DNA of 64,000 nt from Spirosoma foliorum (lineage in GTDB: Bacteria; Bacteroidota; Bacteroidia; Cytophagales; Spirosomataceae): NCBI RefSeq assembly GCF_014117325.1, contig NZ_CP059732.1, positions 6,461,001 through 6,525,000 on the forward strand, read 5' to 3'. The notes under the pieces were generated by a model. It did no database searches, was not told the origin of the DNA, and saw only the letters and a program-made list of their open reading frames with translations. Position numbers and translations under genes: made by a program. How positions within the stretch are numbered: the first letter of the stretch is position 1; each line of letters opens with the position of its first letter. Below, piece by piece: positions 41,805 through 50,625 of the stretch.

Positions 41805-43457
41805 TTATAGCGAAGCAACGGCGGACTGTTCCAAAGACAGTCCGGCTTGTTTTATAAACGTATTAAGCAACTGTTGATAAGCCAGAATCTGTTCTGAACG
41901 GTGCGCTTCACTCCAATCCAATTCAGCCGCCATTAATTCGGCAATCTGGGGAGCTAGTTGAGCCGTTAGCTGCCAGTTCGAAAGCTCTAGTCGCCAGCGT
42001 CGGGCCAACACATCGCGTAACGTAACCGCCATTTCTTCCCGTACCTGATACACAACTTCTGCCTTCAGAAAAGGTTGGCTATCAATTAGCTTTTCAGCCA
42101 GAACCGATTGCTGCGTTAATTTCGCAACTGCTTCAGCACGGTTTCCATACGTACGCATCAGATGCTGACAGCTATCGGCCGGAAGACCATATTGGGTTTG
42201 TAACCGTTGCCAATCATCGAAACGATAGTTTTCTCCCCCAATCAAGTAGTGATTTTCGGTCGTACTCTTAACAGGTTTATTCAGGAATTCGCCAACACGG
42301 TCAACAGCATCTTGCGCCATAACCCGGTAGGTCGTCCATTTACCGCCCAATAAACTTAATAAGCCTGATTCTGGATCGTGCTCTACTTCATGATCGCGAA
42401 GCAGTGTTTTGGTATCTGCCCGGCTACTCACAATCAACGGACGAATACCGCCAAAGCCAGCCTGTATCTCCGAACGATTCGGCGATTTAGCTAAATAAGG
42501 GCGCACCGTCTCGATCAGGTAATCGACCTCATCGGGCTCCAGCATGGGTTCCAGGCTCAGATCTTCGTAATCGTTATCCGTGGTGCCCACAAACACTTTA
42601 TCGCCAAATGGAATCGCAAAGACAACCCGGCCATCGGCAGTTTTGGGAATGAGTATAGCATAGTCGCTACCTAATGTTTCGCGAGGCAATACAATATGAA
42701 CGCCCTTACTCGGCCGGATACGTTGGTCGATTGCTGGATTTGCCAACAAGCGAAGTGCATCAGAATAGGGTCCAGTGCAATTCAGAAATACTGTGGCTTT
42801 TACGTCAATTGTTTCGCCCGTGAGTTGATCTTGTACCGTAGCACTTTTAAGCTGGCCATTTTCCCGTGTAAAACCAGTTACGGCCGCATAATTTACCACA
42901 GCCGTTCCGGCCTCTTCGGCTGAGTGAGCTAACGCAAGTGCATAACGGGCGTCGTTGAACTGTCCATCGTAATACAAAACGGCACTGTGCATCTGGCGCG
43001 TTAGCATTGGACTTTTGGCTAAAGCCTCTGCCTGATTGAGCCAGCTTCCTTTGGGAAAGGAATCATGCCCAGCAATCATGTCGTAAAGAGTCAGCCCAAC
43101 GGTCATGTAAAGCCCCTCGAACCAACTGAATACCGGCGTAAGAATAGCCAGAGGATGAGCTAAATGCGGAGCGTTTCGAATAACCGTCCGGCGTTCGGCC
43201 AAGCCGTGACGTACTTGTCGAAGCTGAGCCAGATCAAGCTTTTTAATCGCCTGCTCCAGATAGCGAACGCCCCCATGAATCAGTTTGGTAGAACGGGAAG
43301 AGGTTTCACTGGCAAAATCACCCCGGTCGATCAGCGCGACTCGGTAGCCACGCAGGGCGGCATCTAAAGCAGCACCGGCACCACTGGCACCTGCACCGAT
43401 GATACAAACATCAAATGATTCCTGTTGTAGCCGCTCCCAATTTGCGTTCCGATTCAT
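41805..43457 (-). CDS. glpD: Aerobic glycerol-3-phosphate dehydrogenase (FAD)
   Basis: 550 residues. The N-terminal FAD loop is VCIIGAGASGAGAALDAALRGY, followed by the family motifs SSRSTKLIHGGVRYLEQA and VRPSKGVHIVLPR-like (RIRPSKGVHIVLP). The C-terminal DAO_C domain is present from about residue 400. It oxidises glycerol-3-phosphate to dihydroxyacetone phosphate at the inner membrane and feeds quinones. No glpK or glpF gene is adjacent. Confidence 0.95.
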   Translation of the reverse strand: MNRNANWERLQQESFDVCIIGAGASGAGAALDAALRGYRVALIDRGDFASETSSRSTKLIHGGVRYLEQAIKKLDLAQLRQVRHGLAERRTVIRNAPHLAHPLAILTPVFSWFEGLYMTVGLTLYDMIAGHDSFPKGSWLNQAEALAKSPMLTRQMHSAVLYYDGQFNDARYALALAHSAEEAGTAVVNYAAVTGFTRENGQLKSATVQDQLTGETIDVKATVFLNCTGPYSDALRLLANPAIDQRIRPSKGVHIVLPRETLGSDYAILIPKTADGRVVFAIPFGDKVFVGTTDNDYEDLSLEPMLEPDEVDYLIETVRPYLAKSPNRSEIQAGFGGIRPLIVSSRADTKTLLRDHEVEHDPESGLLSLLGGKWTTYRVMAQDAVDRVGEFLNKPVKSTTENHYLIGGENYRFDDWQRLQTQYGLPADSCQHLMRTYGNRAEAVAKLTQQSVLAEKLIDSQPFLKAEVVYQVREEMAVTLRDVLARRWRLELSNWQLTAQLAPQIAELMAAELDWSEAHRSEQILAYQQLLNTFIKQAGLSLEQSAVASL

Positions 43458-43560
43458 AGGTATTCAGACCAATAGTACCTGTCAATTCCCTGACGTATAG
43501 TAATCAGGTAACGGCAGAAGCCAGGCAATTAGTTGCCGCACTATCTTTAATTTATCCAAC

Positions 43561-44178
43561 TTATGAAGAGAAACTACGGCTACGGCCTCCGAAAAATCCA
43601 CTACGCCCGCTCGATGGCCGAACAGAGCGTGTTACGCGGGAAGTTCGAACACTTTCGCCAACGCGTGTGGAGCGATTATATAAATCGGTATTCGCATAGA
43701 TTCCGGAACCGTATCGACGGGCATCATCCCGATATTGGGGTGCCGTAGATCGTCCCAGCATATAGCCAAGGCTACCCCACAACAGCGCATTCGCTAAGCC
43801 ATTATGATGGTGAGCCTGATACGCGCCTGGATTATGAAGATAGGTATTGGTGGACTGATCGGTTTCAACAAGTCGTTTGGCGGCTTCAACACTTAATGTG
43901 TCGCGGTGGCCATCGAAATAACTCACAATAGCCCCGGCCTGCCCCGGATTGGCCTGGACTTCGTCGGTGATTTTAAAATTACCGGGGGCCGTTTCGGTGA
44001 TATAGGTTCGTACACCTTTACCAAAACGAGTTTCGGTTTGCTCTTCGTCGGAGTCGGAGTTATTGTTACCACAGCTCTGAAGCGCAACGGCACCACCAAG
44101 CAGCGCTATACTAAGGGTTGTGCTCAGGGTAATATCTTTTACACGCCGAAGAACGGCATGTCGGCGAGTCGGTGTCAT
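43561..44178 (-). CDS. Putative lipoprotein with Gly/Ser/Arg-rich tail, unknown function
   Basis: 205 residues. The N-terminal region is long and basic, then a hydrophobic stretch with lipobox-like VALQSC followed by GNNNSDSDEEQTE. The middle contains ITETAPGNFKITDEVQANPG and YFDGHRDTLSVEAAKRLVE. A small hydrophobic GLANALLWGSLGYMLGR segment follows, and the last 30 residues are Arg/Ser/Gly-rich, ending GRSGFFGGRSRSFSS. This tail resembles that of several exported proteins of unknown role. No enzyme motif is seen. A monocistronic gene between glpD and a barrel protein. Confidence 0.65.
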   Translation of the reverse strand: MTPTRRHAVLRRVKDITLSTTLSIALLGGAVALQSCGNNNSDSDEEQTETRFGKGVRTYITETAPGNFKITDEVQANPGQAGAIVSYFDGHRDTLSVEAAKRLVETDQSTNTYLHNPGAYQAHHHNGLANALLWGSLGYMLGRSTAPQYRDDARRYGSGIYANTDLYNRSTRVGESVRTSRVTRSVRPSSGRSGFFGGRSRSFSS

Positions 44179-44277
44179 ACGTTAGGTTGATTAAGAATCA
44201 GCCACTAAACTACACTCCCGACGGCAAGGCTACAACCCAATAGGGATGAACTGTCGACTGAGCTTAGCAAACGGTTG

Positions 44278-45033
44278 CTAGAACGGACGGTATTTGGTAC
44301 CGAATAGCAACGATACACCAGCCGATACACTTACAACGCCAACAGTCCGGTCACTACTGTAGTTTGAACTTTTAGAAACGCTGTTCGCACTGGTAGCTAT
44401 CGACGTCAGGTTGTTGAACGTAAAATCAGAACGGCTATAATCGGCATTCAGGTTAAGCGCCGTACTCCGCCCAAGACGATACCGCAGCGACAATCCGCCC
44501 CCATAAGCCATTGCATTGCTCTGGGAACCCGTCGTTTTAAGCGACATTTCAGTGTGACCGAATGTCCCCGACATCGATGTGTTAGGTAAAACAGCCAGTG
44601 CGCGTCCGGCGAGCAGTCGAGCATCTACCGATAATCTGCCCGTTACTGGAATCGACACGTATGGGCCGACCATCATTGTAAGAATTGACCAGTTATCGGC
44701 CCTCGCCGTCCAGACATCTGATTCGTTCCGATACAGAGCATCCAGCATAGCACCCGTATTTACCGAGTTCCGATGTTGCTCACCCCGAATCATTAAGCCA
44801 ACGGGGCCCGCGATTCGGTAGCCTGCCGATACGTTAAAGGCAAGTCCATTTCCAGCCATGCAGGCCTGATCGTCGGTAGCTGAGCAACTGGCAAACCGGC
44901 CAACGGGCACGCTAGCCCCCGCCGATACAGCAAAAAAACCTTTTTTATCCTGATGCGATAGAATAAACGTCTTCTGGCAAAAGGCAGCAGTAGTCATACC
45001 AGCTGCCAACACAGTTACGAAGAGCTTTTTCAT
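44278..45033 (-). CDS. Outer-membrane beta-barrel protein (OmpW/porin-like)
   Basis: 251 residues with a signal peptide ending in FCQ (residue 20). Alternating hydrophobic strands with aromatic girdle residues are visible (GFFAVSAGASVPVG, GLAFNVSAGYRIAGPVGLMIR, GGGLSLRYRLGRSTALNLNADYS, VGVVSVSAGVSLLF), ending with a short C-terminal strand. It contains two Cys in CSATDDQACM, possibly disulfide-linked on a loop. The class is safe; ligand unknown. The spacer to the trehalase gene is 99 bp. Confidence 0.75.
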   Translation of the reverse strand: MKKLFVTVLAAGMTTAAFCQKTFILSHQDKKGFFAVSAGASVPVGRFASCSATDDQACMAGNGLAFNVSAGYRIAGPVGLMIRGEQHRNSVNTGAMLDALYRNESDVWTARADNWSILTMMVGPYVSIPVTGRLSVDARLLAGRALAVLPNTSMSGTFGHTEMSLKTTGSQSNAMAYGGGLSLRYRLGRSTALNLNADYSRSDFTFNNLTSIATSANSVSKSSNYSSDRTVGVVSVSAGVSLLFGTKYRPF

Positions 45034-45132
45034 AGCCTACTAAATTTATTGGGTAAGTTGTTAAAATCTTACTCTACAAATTCAGTGCCATAAATACAGC
45101 ATCAACACAACTAATTAATGATCAATCACTTA

Positions 45133-46660
45133 CTATTTAGTATGTGCGTTCATTGCTAAGTAAACGCCATTAGTCCAACCGAAACCATCCTGGTTCGGAT
45201 ACTCCCCTCCTCCTGTAGTAATAGCGGCATCAACAACGTTATATTTCTCCATCATTTTGCCCGTTGCCCGAAAAACCTTGTCGTTTAGAGCCAGCCACCG
45301 GTCACGCCCTTCATTGGCGGTTTCGGTAAATCCATAATTGGTCAGCGCCCGATAGACAATCCATTGCAACGGTGCCCAGCCGTTTGGCCAATCCCATTGT
45401 TGTCCCGTATGATTAAGTGTTGTCACCCAACCGCCCGCTTGCAGGAAGTCTGCTTTGAGTCGGTCATGAACGCGTTCGGCCTGTTCGGGTGTGGCTAGTT
45501 TAAAGAATAATGGAAATGCTCCGGCCAACGTCAGCGCTTCGGTTTGTCGACCGGTTACCAAATCATAATCGTGGAAGAAGCCTGTTTCTTCATTCCAGAA
45601 CGTTTGTTGGATGGCTTTCTCCCGATCTTTGATCAACCAATCATAGTCATCGTAAGCCATCTTGTGTTGGCCTGTTTGAAGTGCTGCATCGTGTAGGGTT
45701 ACTTCGAGCCAATAAAGCAGGCAATTTTGATCCACGGGAATGATATTGGCTGCATCGATAGTCGTCATAGCCTGCTGATCTTTAAACCAGCGACTACTGA
45801 AATCCCAACCTGATTCGCAGGCAGCCCGAATGTGGGTATACAACTCTTCGGGCACAACGCCCAGCGGTTGCGCTTCTTCGGTTAGTTCGATTTCCTGCCG
45901 ATAAGCCTCAGGGCGGGGTGTAGGTGTGTTGTCCCAATACCGATTCAGAATCCGATTACCTGCTAGCTTAACAACTCGCTTAGTAATAGGCTGTTCATCT
46001 GTTAGGGCATTGCGACCATCCATCCAGAAATCATATTCTTTCAGGAGCTGCGATTGATACTTTGCCAGTACTTCTTTGCCTTCAATTTCAGCCAGCACGC
46101 CTACCATCAACGCAAAGTAAGGGGGCTGGGAACGGCTCAAAAAGTAGGTCCGATTTCCGTTTGGAATGAACCCGAACTGATCGATCAGGAAAGCGAAATT
46201 ATCGAGCATACCCTTTATCAAATCGAGTCTTCCCGATTCTTTCAGGCCTAGCATGGTAAAGTAACTATCCCAATAGAAAATCTCCCTGAATCGCCCCCCC
46301 CGGAACGACATAAGGATATGGCAAAGGCACCCGCGAACTTCCTTCAACAGGCGGATCGGCCTGCCGCGTGAGCCGGTCCCAAAGTCGGTTTATATGTTCG
46401 GCAGTGCTAACGGATGTATCGCTAATATAATCGCTGGCAACTTTTTCAGGAACGACAAAATAGGTATGCACAAACACCGAAAGGTCAAAACCAGCTTTGG
46501 TTTTCTCACTTTCATAGAGCGCGACCAGATCGGCAGGCGCGAGTTTAGGCACACAATCGACAAAGGTTTTCGAGTCGGCAAAAACGTGTCCTAACTGTAC
46601 ATCCTGAAACAGAGTACCGAAAAGTTGGTCCGGCGATTTGGGGAAAGATGAAGTTACCAA
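45133..46660 (-). pseudogene. Trehalase (GH37) interrupted at a run of eight G
   Basis: The N-terminal part (start TTG at 46660; SPDQLFGTLFQDVQLGHVF) reads to VPGG and then leaves frame; the rest reads GGRFREIFYWDSYFTML in the next frame to a stop at 45133. The junction is C8 at 46294-46301 on the plus strand (G8 in the mRNA); G7 would give the intact trehalase signature PGGRFREIFYWDSYF. The second signature QWDWPNGWAPLQW and the Gly-rich GGGEYPNQDGFGW are intact, so everything but one base is preserved. No signal peptide, so cytoplasmic. It hydrolyses trehalose to glucose if functional. The divergent MFS gene may be the cognate importer. Confidence 0.9.
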
Positions 46661-46826
46661 AATATGAAGACAAAAAGTTCAGATGATTTAACCAGAAAAA
46701 GCCCAGTTTGTCATTGACGGTATCGATTGGGCAAACAAAAATGCAAAATGCCACAATAGAACTGGAAAAAATAATACTTAGAAACCCGTATGTTTATTGT
46801 CCTAAACCTATAACCACCGTATCAGC

Positions 46827-48092
46827 ATGGCTCACTGGCGCATAAAACTCTCGCTACTTCTAAACTATTTTGTTTTCGCCATTCTGCTCAACAGTGTTGG
46901 AACGGTGATTTTGCAGGTTCAGAATAATTATGGTGTAACGGCTTCGGCAGCCAGCGTGCTTGAAGCGTTCAAGGATTTAACCATTGCGTTTGTGTCCTTT
47001 ATTGTAGCCTCCTACATTGTCCGGATTGGCTACAAACGGGCTATGCTAATTGCCCTCGGACTGGTTATTCTGGCCTGTCTGCTAATGCCGCAAGTCCCCG
47101 CCTTCTGGACAACCAAGCTGCTCTTTGCGGCAACAGGTGCTGGGTTTGCGCTCATTAAAGTGTCCATCTTTGCTACGATCGGCTTAATTACCGACGATTC
47201 GAACGGGCACGCCAGCTTCATGAACTTCCTGGAGTCGTTTTTCATGATTGGCGTTTTATCTGGCTATTTTCTGTTTAGTGCATTCGTTGATGACAAGAAC
47301 CCTCAATCAGCCTCCTGGCTCACCGTTTATTATGTTCTGGCGGGTATTGCCTTAGTGGCCTTTCTGCTGTTACTCAGTACACCGATTGACGAATCGGGCG
47401 TCAAGAACGAAGTCCCTACAAGTTTGGTCGATGATCTGGCCGATATGTTTCGTTTAGCCATTACCCCCGTCGTGTTGGTATTTATCGGTACTGCTTTTGT
47501 CTATGTACTAATGGAGCAGGGAATCATGAGCTGGCTTCCTACCTTCAACAGCAAAATTCTGCAACTGCCCACCTCATTAAGTATCGAGATGGCGAGTATT
47601 CTGGCAGCCTCAACAGCAGCCGGTCGGTTTCTGGCTGGTGTGCTATTAAGCCGTATTTCGTGGTACTGGCTCCTGATTATTTGCCTGATCGCGTCAGCTG
47701 GCTTGGTCTTGCTGGCGTTACCACTAGCCACGGGCATTGATGGCCGCACGGTGACAGGCTGGGGAGATGCGCCCGTAGCGGCTTTCGTTTTCCCATTAAT
47801 CGGCTTATTCATTGCCCCCATTTACCCAGCCATCAACTCAGCCATTTTGAGTAGCTTGCCCTTACGGCAACACGGCCCAATGGCCGGTTTGATTGTGATT
47901 TTCTCTGCCTTAGGTGGCACCACCGGCTCCATCATTACAGGACACGTTTTCGAAGCCTACGACGGACAGACGGCATTTTATTTCTCCCTCATTCCCATTA
48001 GCCTATTGCTCGTACTGATCACCGTGTTCAGCCGAATGCAAAAGAAAACCGGGAAAGAGGTAACGATTACAGCGGGTCTGGGCGGACATTAA
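46827..48092 (+). CDS. MFS transporter, probably sugar
   Basis: 421 residues with about twelve membrane helices. The MFS loop between helices 2 and 3 is present as VRIGYKRAMLIALGL, and the layout resembles the FucP/oligosaccharide-type sugar symporters. It is transcribed divergently from trehalase, 166 bp apart, so trehalose or a related disaccharide is a plausible substrate (inferred from neighbourhood only). Its stop is followed by a word-palindrome shared with a convergent gene. Confidence 0.85.
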   Translation: MAHWRIKLSLLLNYFVFAILLNSVGTVILQVQNNYGVTASAASVLEAFKDLTIAFVSFIVASYIVRIGYKRAMLIALGLVILACLLMPQVPAFWTTKLLFAATGAGFALIKVSIFATIGLITDDSNGHASFMNFLESFFMIGVLSGYFLFSAFVDDKNPQSASWLTVYYVLAGIALVAFLLLLSTPIDESGVKNEVPTSLVDDLADMFRLAITPVVLVFIGTAFVYVLMEQGIMSWLPTFNSKILQLPTSLSIEMASILAASTAAGRFLAGVLLSRISWYWLLIICLIASAGLVLLALPLATGIDGRTVTGWGDAPVAAFVFPLIGLFIAPIYPAINSAILSSLPLRQHGPMAGLIVIFSALGGTTGSIITGHVFEAYDGQTAFYFSLIPISLLLVLITVFSRMQKKTGKEVTITAGLGGH

Positions 48093-48101
48093 AAGATGTA
48101 G

Positions 48102-48163
48102 GATATATGATATAGGGTGTATATCTGTCATGAAAATACATCATACACCCTATATCATATATC
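48102..48163. repeat. Word-palindrome between convergent MFS and D-aminoacylase genes
   Basis: A 21-bp exact inverted pair (48102-48122 and 48143-48163) within a longer tract of words such as GATATATGATATAGGGTGTAT. The right arm touches the stop of the D-aminoacylase gene. The words match those of the murD/ftsW spacer at 26427-26483. Confidence 0.85.
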
Positions 48164-49751
48164 ATTTAGCGTAGCCCGGTCCCATGAGCAACTGGCCTGG
48201 TCGCTGACCGTTGTGTTTGCTATTTTCAACGACGGGCGTGCCGTTAACGATAACCCAGGAAATGCCTGTTGTATAAGCGTGGGGTTGTTCGTAAGTGGCT
48301 TTGTCAGAAACGGTTTTCTCATCGAACAGCACAATGTCGGCAGCGTAGCCGGGGCGGAGTAAGCCGCGATCTGATAATTTAAATCGTTGAGCGGGTAAGG
48401 ATGTCATCCGGCGTATAGCTTCTTCCATCGGGATAACGTGTCGTTCCCGTACGTAGCGGCCTAATACGCGAGCATTGGTTCCATACGCACGCGGGTGTGG
48501 CATACCTGACCCCAACTTAGCGACCCCAGCATCGGAAGCAATCATGGTATTCGGATACCGAAGAATGTTCTCAACATCGGTTTCCGACATGGTGTGGTAA
48601 ACCATTTGAATTCGCTTCAGATTCGCTTTTTCCATCAAATCCATAATCAGGTCAGCTTCCGTTTCGGACGTGTTTTTCCGGCCCAGCTTCTGATTTATCG
48701 CACTGATGCTCAGGCCATTAAATGTCGTATCGGGCTTGTAGCTGGCCACAACGGCGTATTCATAATTCTTCCGCAGGTTTGTCGACAGGCCGTCCAGCAT
48801 TTCCTTGCGAATTTTAGTGCGGGTAGCCGGGTCACGAAACCGAACCAACACAGCCGAATCGCCATCGGCTAGTGCCCACGAGGGCACAATACTTTCCAGC
48901 GACGTACTGGATGCCGTGTACGGATATTGGTCAACCGTTACGTCCAGACCTTCCCGCCGGGCAGCTTCGACTAGCTCAACGGTTTCGGTACTTTTCCCCC
49001 AAAGCGGCTTACTGGCCACTTTAAAGTGCGAAATCTCAACTGGAATTTTGGCTTCACTGCTAATCAGAATCGCTTCCTGAACGGCCTGTTTCACATTCTG
49101 TCCCTCGTTTCGGATGTGGGATGCGTATACTCCTCCATAGCGCGAGGCCATTTTCGCCAGATTCACGACTTCGGGTGTGCGAGCGTAGGTTCCGGGCGTA
49201 TAAATCAGGCCGGTCGATATGCCTACAGCACCGTCTTTCATCGCCTGCTCAACGAGCGCTTCCATATCAGCCTGCTCACGAGCGGTGGGCTCTCGAAAGG
49301 CCATTTTCATCACTTTCATCCGCACCGAATTATGCCCGATCAACGAGCCGACATTGACGGATGTCTTCGTCATTCGGAGCGTATCGAAGTAGGTGCGTAA
49401 GTTGGCACTTGAGCCCCCACAATTACCCGTTATCAGCGTTGTTACACCATCGTAAATAAAATTGGGGGCACCGGGCTGGGCTTCCAGACTACCTTCCACA
49501 TGCGCATGTACATCGATAAAACCGGGAGCTACAACTAACCCGCTGGCATCAATGGTTCGTTTGGCATCGCCCGACGCTATTGTACCAATCTTAGCAATAC
49601 GCCCGTCCTGAATAGCCACATCGGCATAGACCCAGGGATTACCGGTACCATCAACTACGCGACCATTTTTGATAACCAGGTCGTAAGGTTGAGCATATGT
49701 AAAACAGGAGGCAAGAAGGCAACTAAGTAGCGCGTAGAGACGAAAGGGCAT
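48162..49751 (-). CDS. N-acyl-D-amino-acid deacylase (amidohydrolase), exported
   Basis: 529 residues with a signal peptide (residues 1-20, ending YAQ). The amidohydrolase start KNGRVVDGTGNPWVYADVAIQ, the metal-binding HAHVEGS, SHIRNEG, the SHFKVA histidine and IASDAGVA are the metal-site landmarks. DeoA/D-aminoacylase family enzymes release D-amino acids from N-acyl forms, possibly from cell wall turnover. The C-terminal beta domain (RPGYAADIVLFDE) is standard. Monocistronic; convergent with the MFS gene. Confidence 0.92.
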   Translation of the reverse strand: MPFRLYALLSCLLASCFTYAQPYDLVIKNGRVVDGTGNPWVYADVAIQDGRIAKIGTIASGDAKRTIDASGLVVAPGFIDVHAHVEGSLEAQPGAPNFIYDGVTTLITGNCGGSSANLRTYFDTLRMTKTSVNVGSLIGHNSVRMKVMKMAFREPTAREQADMEALVEQAMKDGAVGISTGLIYTPGTYARTPEVVNLAKMASRYGGVYASHIRNEGQNVKQAVQEAILISSEAKIPVEISHFKVASKPLWGKSTETVELVEAARREGLDVTVDQYPYTASSTSLESIVPSWALADGDSAVLVRFRDPATRTKIRKEMLDGLSTNLRKNYEYAVVASYKPDTTFNGLSISAINQKLGRKNTSETEADLIMDLMEKANLKRIQMVYHTMSETDVENILRYPNTMIASDAGVAKLGSGMPHPRAYGTNARVLGRYVRERHVIPMEEAIRRMTSLPAQRFKLSDRGLLRPGYAADIVLFDEKTVSDKATYEQPHAYTTGISWVIVNGTPVVENSKHNGQRPGQLLMGPGYAK

Positions 49752-49849
49752 CGATTTGTCGAGGAAGGTGAAACAATCTATTCGCTCTGAATATGGGTGT
49801 TTTTCCGGCCAAAATCAAATTCTCCAGCGAACCGGCGGAATAGTCCAAT

Positions 49850-49881
49850 AAAAAAGGAGACAGTTGCAAGTAACTGTCTCC
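49850..49881 (-). terminator. Intrinsic terminator of the DinB gene
   Basis: Read on the minus strand, GGAGACAGTT (49881-49872) pairs with AACTGTCTCC (49865-49856), followed by TTTTTT. The loop is 6 nt. It ends the gene at 49925-50416. Confidence 0.85.
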
Positions 49882-49924
49882 CAATGCTATTAACAATAAT
49901 TATCCAGAACGCCTATGCTTATAA

Positions 49925-50416
49925 TTAGGCTTCGTCGGCACTTGGGCCATAGCTTCCCGGAATCGGAATATCCAGCAATCGGAGGTTGACACCTAACTGA
50001 GCACGGTGGTGTACGATCTGGCAAAACGTTGTCCGAATGACTTCATGTTTCGGCGAGGTGAAGAAGATTTGGTCACCATTTCGCAACGTCCAAGGGTCGT
50101 TCAGGATGGCTTCATTTTCGGGGACCAATTTCGATTTCCCATCCGCCAGGCAGGTTTCCATATAGTCCATTAACTCAGCCGTGTTATTAATGACATCCTC
50201 CTTGTAGGGGTTAACGTCGAAATCTAATCCGTCTGTTGTGAATGCCATAGTTACCCAGGTCGGCAAGTTGGCAATATGCGTAGCCAATTGCCGGATAGTC
50301 ATGCTTTTTTCGTGCGGTTTCCAGTCGTATTTGTCGTCAGGAATGCGTTGTAACATTTTGCGGGTCGTTTGCGCTTCCTGCTCCATTTCAGTCAAAAACA
50401 GCGGAATGAGTTCCAT
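49925..50416 (-). CDS. DinB-family four-helix protein
   Basis: 163 residues. It has the DinB/YfiT helix bundle: start LFLTEMEQEAQTTRKMLQRIPDDKYDWKPHEKSMTIRQLATHIANLP, where the H of ATHIA is a metal ligand, and the two later histidines are in CQIVHHRAQLGVNLRLL. This is the three-His metal site of DinB proteins, which mostly act as metal-dependent transferases (for example of thiols). No DNA-damage role is implied. It has its own terminator. Confidence 0.92.
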   Translation of the reverse strand: MELIPLFLTEMEQEAQTTRKMLQRIPDDKYDWKPHEKSMTIRQLATHIANLPTWVTMAFTTDGLDFDVNPYKEDVINNTAELMDYMETCLADGKSKLVPENEAILNDPWTLRNGDQIFFTSPKHEVIRTTFCQIVHHRAQLGVNLRLLDIPIPGSYGPSADEA

Positions 50417-50585
50417 AGAATTGTCGTTGGTTTATTGTTGAAACAAAGGTAAATGGCCCCTGTGACAGCCCTATGTCAGTAGTGTTTTGCCGATTTGTGA
50501 GGAGTAAACCCGGTTATTCTCTTCTGAAAACTTACCTGAAATTGTGGGCGAGTTAGCCCTATATTCGTTATCACAGGAATCCCGC

Positions 50586-50593
50586 TACTTTTG
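50586..50593 (+). promoter_or_regulatory. -7 element for the M1 peptidase/nuoC transcript
   Basis: TACTTTTG matches TAnnTTTG exactly; TTA at 50568-50570 is a weak -33 match. The start of transcription would be near 50600, about 26 bases before the ATG. Confidence 0.45.
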
Positions 50594-50625
50594 TATCAGT
50601 AGGCAACCATTAGCTTTCGTCATCT

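Noticed and set aside
43563..43748. Plus-strand 61-residue frame
   Set aside because: It is the complement of the Arg/Ser/Gly-rich tail of the lipoprotein gene at 43561-44178.
46545..46754. Minus-strand 69-residue frame upstream of trehalase
   Set aside because: It lies in a different frame from trehalase, with no protein character beyond hydrophobic residues; it shadows the trehalase start region.
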